From: Ustulina deusta | Lineage: Eukaryota > Ascomycota > Sordariomycetes > Xylariales > Xylariaceae | DNA length: 64,000 nucleotides | Assembly: GCA_023159155.1 (NCBI GenBank) | Contig: JAJNNX010000001.1 | Span: 248,001 to 312,000 of the forward strand | Direction: 5' to 3' | Shown here: piece after piece, positions 58,145-64,000 of the stretch | Layout of the letters: the number at the start of each line of letters is the position of its first letter | Position numbering within the stretch: position 1 is the first letter of the stretch | Notes under the pieces: generated by a model | The model's input: only the letters and a program-made list of their open reading frames with translations | Databases searched by the model: none | What the model was told of the DNA's origin: nothing | Made by a program: the position numbers and the translations under genes

Positions 58145-58753
58145 TTGCCCAATCGCCTGTGCATGAATGAATTATTATGGTAGGGAGATGATTGTCTCGG
58201 TGGGAAGAAGCAGGATGATCTTGAATCGAAGTTTAAAGGCGATTTTCCCCACTTGAGTGGGACGCAAGTAATATCGGTTGGTCGAACACGTTCGTGAAAT
58301 GTGAACAACATGGAGGGAGGGGCAAAGCATTCCGCCCCTGATTAATGTTGGGGGGCAGCCGAAGTGGCGCAGTGTAATTCATGCATGATGCTAACAGGAT
58401 GAACCCCAGCATGTTCAATGAGCTTTCAAATTGATCTACGGCTCGATGGCACGCCCTTGCATGATGTATGACAACTTCGTGGGTATCAAAGTGCAACGCG
58501 AATATTGGTCTATGTCAGATAGCAGTTGTCATTACTCCGCAGACTCCAGAGTGCATAGAAAGATCTTGCATACAGGGGGAGGATATATGTGCTTGAATTA
58601 TAACGTTCAATAAAGATATCTTGGTTCTACTTACACTCTTTTGAACGTTCTCAAGCCCCAATAATTGGTTGGCGTCACAAAACATAAACTGCTATTTATT
58701 CTAGCTTCCAGGGAAAGGAATCAGCTCGTAATGAGCGCAGAAAGAACCGGAGA
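58145..58753. other. spacer
   Basis: No gene recognised; minus 58233-58496 is an unremarkable frame. Confidence 0.4.
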
Positions 58754-58825
58754 TGCATCAGCCGTGAATCGAACACGGGGCCCATCGATGACAACGATGG
58801 ATTTTACCATTAAAACCACCGGTGC
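58754..58825 (-). tRNA. tRNA-like gene, anticodon GUC on a glycine-type body
   Basis: 72 nt on the minus strand folds as a cloverleaf. Acceptor GCACCGG/CTGATGC has one C-A mismatch at 4-69. The D-arm is GTTTTAATGGTAAAAT, the anticodon stem CATCG/CGATG with loop TTGTCAT (anticodon GTC, aspartate), the T-arm CCGTG-TTCGATT-CACGG, and the discriminator A. The body, in particular TGGTTTTAATGGTAAAATCC, looks like fungal tRNA-Gly(GCC), whose loop is TTGCCAT; a single C-to-T change at position 35 would give this anticodon. Either a drifted pseudogene or a recoded tRNA. There is no intron. Confidence 0.6.
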
Positions 58826-59105
58826 TCAAGTGATATTGATTAGGTAATCATGGAACATGTCAATTTGTGGGAGAAAAACTGCTGATTACGCATAGACCCA
58901 AATAGTGTCATCAAACAATGCGAAAGTCAGAGTCAAATATGTGATTTTGCGAAGTCATTGGTGGCACTTCATAGGTTTGGCTCTAGCAATCTTAAAGGCT
59001 CATCAAGTCCATTAAAAGCCGGTTTTCTATTACAAAGTACAATTCGGCATCCTAGAGAGAGGCGGAAAGCGAAGTAGACCACCTCCGGCTTGTTATGATA
59101 ATACC
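58826..59105. other. spacer
   Basis: Short gap with nothing seen. Confidence 0.4.
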
Positions 59106-62100
59106 TTAAGAATTTGTGTCCTCGTTCATGAGATGCTCGGCACTCATAAGCTCAGCATCTTCAGCAGTCCAACTTCTATGCCCCTTCAATAACCCCACGA
59201 CTCCAAGGTGACCAGACCTTTCGGCAAACTTGATGGCTCGTAGATAGTGTGAGCGATGCTCTCCGTCCGTCTTGGCGCCCTTATAAAGTAGCAATTGCAC
59301 CATGTCCTGTCTCCCGTACTCTGCCACGCCCTCGAGCGCTGTCCTTCCGTAGCTGCGGGCTCCAGCAGCGTTGATGTTAGCGCCGTGCTCGAGGAGAGCC
59401 CGGACTATGTCCATCTTGTTCGATATTGCTGCAATCTGGAGCGCCGTGGCACCTGCTTTCGGTGCAGGATACGCGTTGACGTCGGCACCGGCTTCGATCA
59501 GCTTTTGAACCATCGTGTTGTCGCTGTACAGTGCGGCATGCTGAAGCGGAGTCCAGCCAGAGTCGTTATTTATTCTCGAGTTGACTTGTAACTCGAGCTC
59601 CAGAAGCTTGTCGACCCTTGCTTTGTGTCGCGACTGAAGCGCCCCTTCAAAGGCCCTAGCAACTAGCGACTCACTCCATGTACTTGGATGCCTTACATTC
59701 CAGATGGCGGCGACGATTGCATCAGCGTGTCTAGTTCCGCACGATAGCTGTAAAGTCTCGAGCAGACACTCTTCATCCGGCTCAAACCCGGCATTGAGAA
59801 GCAGGGTCAGTACTTCAAAGGAGTGCTCATGGACTGCGATGTGTAGGGGTGACTTGCCTTGCCGAATCGCACTGTTCCGCCACCAGAAGTTTGGCACTGT
59901 ACTTTGAGTCGGAAGGTCAAATGCCAACGCCGAACTCGGCGTCAAGTAACTGAGAAGAATACGAAGAATCCCTTCATATGGATGATGGCACTTGATTGTG
60001 ATCGCTAAAGCAGTAGCCTCCATTGCATTCATCTGCCGCCGACGCTTGCGTTTTCTCAGCAAACGTATGATTACATGCCTCATGTAATCTTCCAAGTCAA
60101 AGATTCGCCCATGGTTCGGACAGGATCAGGCGAAACAATTCCTTTTTCCCTGTAGCACACGCAGCTTCTAGAGGGTTTATGGAATCTGGACCGAGGCTCT
60201 GACGCTTTTGAGGAGTGGCTAGATGCCAGACGAGGTCTATTAAATCCGAATCTCCCCATATGATAGCTCTCGTGAAGTCGCCGTCAGCAACAGATGCACC
60301 GAAGGTTAGTAATTCATGAGCGGTTCTTATGTCTTGGTGTTCTAGAGCCGTTTGAAGCGCGGTGTTTCCAATCTCATTGATACTAGCCCCATGCTTAACA
60401 AGAGCATGTATAAGAGGTGACCACCCTATTCTAGCGGCCAGTGCAATTTCGCCGCCATGGAACTCATTGCCTCCCAAGTCGAGAATTATGTGAGCAGCAG
60501 CGAAATTTTTCCTATATAACGCGACTTGAAGGGGCGTCCGTAACGTTTCCCATTCAGCAAAGGAACAAGCTGAGTAAGTGGAGTAGATTGCGTTGATGTA
60601 TCTTACATCTTCCTGCGACTCGTGCGCCAAAATAGTAGTCACAGAAAAGCCTCTCTTGTGGAGCAATGAGATTAAATCTGGATGTCCTTGGAAAGCGGCT
60701 GCATGCATAGGGCTGGGTCGATTACTTCGTAATGGATAGTTCTCGACGGTAGGAATCTCGACGGTATCATCCTCCATAAATATAGCCGTCGTCAGAGGAT
60801 GCTCTCCCCAAGTGCATTCCGCGTTGGTTTCATCACCACCCTGCTTCAGATATCTCAAGGCTTCGTGGTTTCTCGCCGAGATAGCCAAGACTGTTAAATC
60901 GGGGTCGGTGTTTAGGCTTTGGTCGTACTCTAAAGAAGCCGCTATTAGGGGTTCGAGGACTTCCGAGCCCCGACGAAGCCCAGCCAATCGCGTCGCAGTC
61001 AGCTCTAACTCGGTTGAGCTCCTAGGCACGTATATTCTTGCAGTATCCGCGCCGTGTGTTATGAGTCGCGTTACCAACGCGACGTTACCGCGGGCCACTG
61101 CAATCATGAGAGCTGTCGGCCTTGTTACTAGCAACGGCCTATTCACTGCAGCACCGTGCTGTAGAAGCTTCTCGACCATATCGATAGCTAATGTGGCGGA
61201 CTCCAATGAGCATGCCAATTCTAGTGCAGATAGATCTGTGCAGTCATCCGCCGGGTCGGCGTCGGCTCCAGCATGGAGGAGGGCTTTCATGAGTGCATTG
61301 TTGCCGGTAGATGTAGCCATCTGCAATGGAGTGCAGAAGAATGTCTCGGGGACGAAAGACACTTGAACAACGGAGCTTCCTCTCGTAAAGCTATATTTGG
61401 GATACTGTGGACTCGCTAATATGCGCCCGTTTGGGCAAATCAGCCCAGTTTTCAATAGTTGACAAGGCATTAGGAAGTCGACCTGGCGGACAGCAGCTGC
61501 AAATAGGTGCTCTGCTATCGCTATAGCTGTTGAGCTTCGCGAGTCTAACACAGACTTTAACCATTCCGGGTTCTTATCCACGACTGTTCTGATCATCTTA
61601 AGAACGGCTGCGTCTGACAGGGTGTGGTCGACATCATGGCTAAACAGCATCTTGTTTGAAAGCTTGTATAGGAGAATCTTAAACGCTTCTTGTTCAACTT
61701 CCGCAGTGTTTCTACTCTTGAAGCTTGCGGCGACTTTGTCATGATCGCCGTCGTATTCTTCTGGGACCAAGCTCCGGAGGTCTGCCGTGGACAGTGAGGT
61801 TACCCGGCTGAGTGTGCCCGTCCTCACACCACTTTGACCCCATAGCATCTCGGGAGAGATTGATGTCGTAGTATTAATGTGCACTGTGATAGACAAGTGA
61901 GTTGATGTCCGGTACGTCTCATAGGGGAACTGACAAGGTACCGATAAGTGTATTTTGGAGAACTCAAACCAGGGGAGTGTACCGAACCAGCCCAGTCGTG
62001 ACAGCTGCGGTTTCGATGCAGATATAACGGAAACAACAAGTTGTGCGGCTTCAGATGCATTCATCGTGTCAATTCCTTGGCAGAATTGTCTTAGTTTTCC

Positions 62101-62533
62101 ACTGCCAGTCACTCAGGTCATTGTGGTTCTCACTCACGAAACCCTGGTCGTGTCCACTCACTCGACACGGAAACTCTTGACATGAACCTTTTGATCCTTT
62201 TCTGTCCCAGAAGTACTCCACTCAACACCACCTCAGAGTCATCTGCTTTTCTTTTGTTCAAGTTCTGATACAAGCTTTCACGCTCCGCTTGCTTTAAGTT
62301 CTTTCGAAATCCCCATTGTTTCAACTTGTGATGGTACTGGTGCACCCTAGAAACACACACCCTCATGAGTAATAGGACAGTGAGTGATACTGACAGGGAA
62401 ATACTCACCTACGATCGAATCAATGGCTCTCTTTCAACTGCAATGCTACTGTTGATAATGGTAGCTGGTCAACGAGATACAGCTGGCGGATAGTTTCCTT
62501 ATGATACTCCCAACTGTCTTCCATATTAGTCAT
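59106..62533 (-). pseudogene. Clr5-ankyrin repeat protein, broken by a stop and a frameshift
   Basis: Minus strand from ATG 62533. Exon 1 carries the first half of a Clr5 domain (EDSWEYHKETIRQLYLVDQL), read KESH-stop-FDRR: a TGA replaces an expected glycine codon just before the GTGAGT donor. Exon 2 (from about 62355) completes it (HQYHHKLKQWGFRKN). Exon 3 (about 62090 to 60097) has ankyrin repeats (TPLQMATSTGNNALMKALLH, PSPMHAAAFQGHPDLISLLH). At 60097 the frame stops, but sequence continues one frame over from 60095 to 59106 with LEDYMRHVIIRLL and more repeats (WTPLQHAALYSDNTMVQKLI; TALQIAAISNKMDIVRALLE). About 1050 residues when whole. Such Clr5-ankyrin proteins are abundant in Pezizomycotina; function unknown. 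The second intron boundary is uncertain. Confidence 0.75.
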
Positions 62534-63170
62534 GGCATGCAGTCTTGGTGGTTGTTTAATTGTGTAAAGGGTTATTATAAGAAACCGGGATAGGGAAATA
62601 CGCGGAATTCTTGGAGTTTCGACAAAACGACGAAGTTTGGAGGGTGAGATTGAAGGATAATATAGTTCTATTTGTGCTTTTAGGGAAAGGGTCCCGACGT
62701 CTCTCATTGGGCCTCGACCAAAACTAGAATCTCTTGAGGGATGCTCCTATTGGTCTGAACTATAAGTTTCCTGATTCGTCAACTACCAGAATCATACAGC
62801 TATTGTGGAGGGTGACCGATTGTTCCTATTCGAAGATTACCAGAATTGTACTCCACATGTACATGGGTATTTATTACTCAACATGCACGATCAGGTACGC
62901 ATATGAAGAGCTTTGAGTAGAGGATGATTCAATATATAAAACGTCTAGCCCAATACTGCCAATGTGAAATCGGTATAGCTTATGTCAAACCCTTTTCTCT
63001 TTGACCTTCCGATTAAACATATTCAAGGTACCACTTTCCTAATAATGTGACTTAGCTGGTACTTTTTTAAATGAAACACTGATACTAATTGATTTGATTT
63101 TCTAGAAACACAAAGCCCACCCCAATAACCCGGAAAACCCAAGACTTGGTCCTCGAACCCCCTTCATCTG
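62534..63170. other. spacer
   Basis: 5' side of the Clr5-ankyrin gene and of the small plus-strand gene. Nothing else seen. Confidence 0.4.
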
Positions 63171-63320
63171 ATGGCTCTATCCGCTGAAGTTGTCATTGGG
63201 CTCATCGGAGTTCTGGTAGCTCTGCCTCCTGCAATATTTACTCTCTGGCAATGTTGGCCGAGACGGCGCATAGGTCGTAAGCGCCGAACGAACCCTCCAT
63301 TACATTGGCGACTAAGTTGA
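63171..63320 (+). CDS. 49-residue single-pass membrane peptide
   Basis: ATG 63171 to TGA 63320. It begins with about six polar residues, then one membrane helix with a PP kink (VVIGLIGVLVALPPAIFTLW), then a strongly basic tail (PRRRIGRKRRTN). The plan equals that of the ORF at 3071. Tiny proteins of this kind recur near HET, ankyrin and other accessory genes in Sordariomycetes in my recollection, but no function is known. Good ATG, clean stop, and biased hydrophobicity support coding in spite of the short length. Confidence 0.5.
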   Translation: MALSAEVVIGLIGVLVALPPAIFTLWQCWPRRRIGRKRRTNPPLHWRLS

Positions 63321-64000
63321 CATATAGGGTACCTAGATCAATCAGAACAAAGGGAACTGGTTGCTCATGATCCTAACCAGAATTCAATCTATTTGGTAAC
63401 AGCGCAGGTTGAAATCCGCCCGCAGCATAGCAACAGGGGCTGGCGGTAAAGCGTTGAGGGCGTAGGAGAAAGGAATGGATGATTACCAATTGTTTCTCAC
63501 TTCTCATCCAAGAATAAGAATCCCTCGACATCCTTCTCCGTGTTGTTTTGGTCTGTACATGATCCCATGAGTTCTGGGGGTTTTCAGCTGGATTATAGGC
63601 GAGGGTTTGCTGTAATATGAGAGTGACACACTAGAGACAGCGAACATTCTCGTCTAGCTTTCTTCCAGATGGATTGACGTACTTTTTGCCAATCGAGACC
63701 CTGCGTCGGAATAGTATGGGAGATTCTATTTGCGGAGGTCAGAACTTCTAGTTTGGTGCTTCAATACCGATAATTACGTCACCATCTGTATGCAATATAA
63801 GACATGCGCAATAAATATTTTCGTCAATAGTCAGTCCCTTAAGCTTAAGATAGTCACGGGGCGGCGGCTCAATGAAAACCAGCGATTAATTAGAAAGACG
63901 TGGTTTCAAGTTTGTGCCTTGACGAAAAGTATTGGCTTAAGGCCAGCTCCTAAACCAAGTCGATGCGAACCAGTAGCGTCGATTTGTTCCACTCATCTAC
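63321..64000. other. no gene recognised at window end
   Basis: No long frame, RNA or repeat identified. A gene may begin beyond the edge. Confidence 0.4.

Noticed and set aside
59704..61366. Plus-strand frames across the ankyrin gene, including a 184-codon one
   Set aside because: Antisense shadows of ankyrin-coding sequence.
60097..62112. Starts at 62112 and 60095 for two separate ankyrin genes
   Set aside because: Neither position has an ATG, and sequence is continuous across the junction, which indicates one gene with a frameshift.

Overview
The window is nuclear DNA of a filamentous ascomycete. Genes carry many short GT-AG introns of about 50-130 bp with CTRAC-type branch points, 5S-rRNA-like pieces are dispersed rather than arrayed, and repeats show C-to-T/G-to-A decay of the kind left by repeat-induced point mutation (RIP). 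Protein resemblances (SAP18, RLI1, Prp18, HET and Clr5 families) fit Pezizomycotina, probably Sordariomycetes; the species cannot be named from the sequence.

Region 1 (1-24 kb) is accessory and repeat-rich. It holds a two-CCCH-finger RBR ubiquitin ligase (5375-7850), two copies of an RIP-decayed DNA transposon with perfect 42-bp inverted termini and TA target duplications (9155-11042 and, inverted, 19938-22040, the second carrying a solo LTR), a second dispersed repeat family, a broken lineage gene (11822-12721), a complete but divergent 11-exon RLI1/ABCE1 ribosome-recycling gene (14565-17144) lying between the two transposons, and an argininosuccinate synthase pseudogene split by a hAT-like MITE (22177-24004).

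Region 2 (25-46 kb) is mostly conserved housekeeping: COP9 signalosome subunit 1, splicing factor Prp18, histone-deacetylase-complex subunit SAP18, a complex I B15/NDUFB4-type subunit built from four small exons, a large alpha/beta-hydrolase with a 13-nt microexon, and a DEDD-type exonuclease-like gene. Mixed in are a four-exon gene with a PD-(D/E)XK-nuclease-like signature (29305-31195) and a glutathione S-transferase pseudogene.

Region 3 (46-64 kb) is again accessory, with genes of the kind linked to fungal nonself recognition: two Clr5-domain genes (one fused to ankyrin repeats and broken by a stop and a frameshift), a HET-domain gene with an in-frame stop near its end, a GPI-anchored cysteine-containing secreted protein, an FAD monooxygenase pseudogene, an odd tRNA and a tiny membrane-protein gene. 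Broken genes are concentrated in regions 1 and 3. No single novel multi-gene system can be demonstrated. The best leads are the PD-(D/E)XK-like gene, the CCCH-RBR ligase, the divergent RLI1 framed by inverted transposons, and the tRNA with a glycine-like body and an aspartate anticodon.
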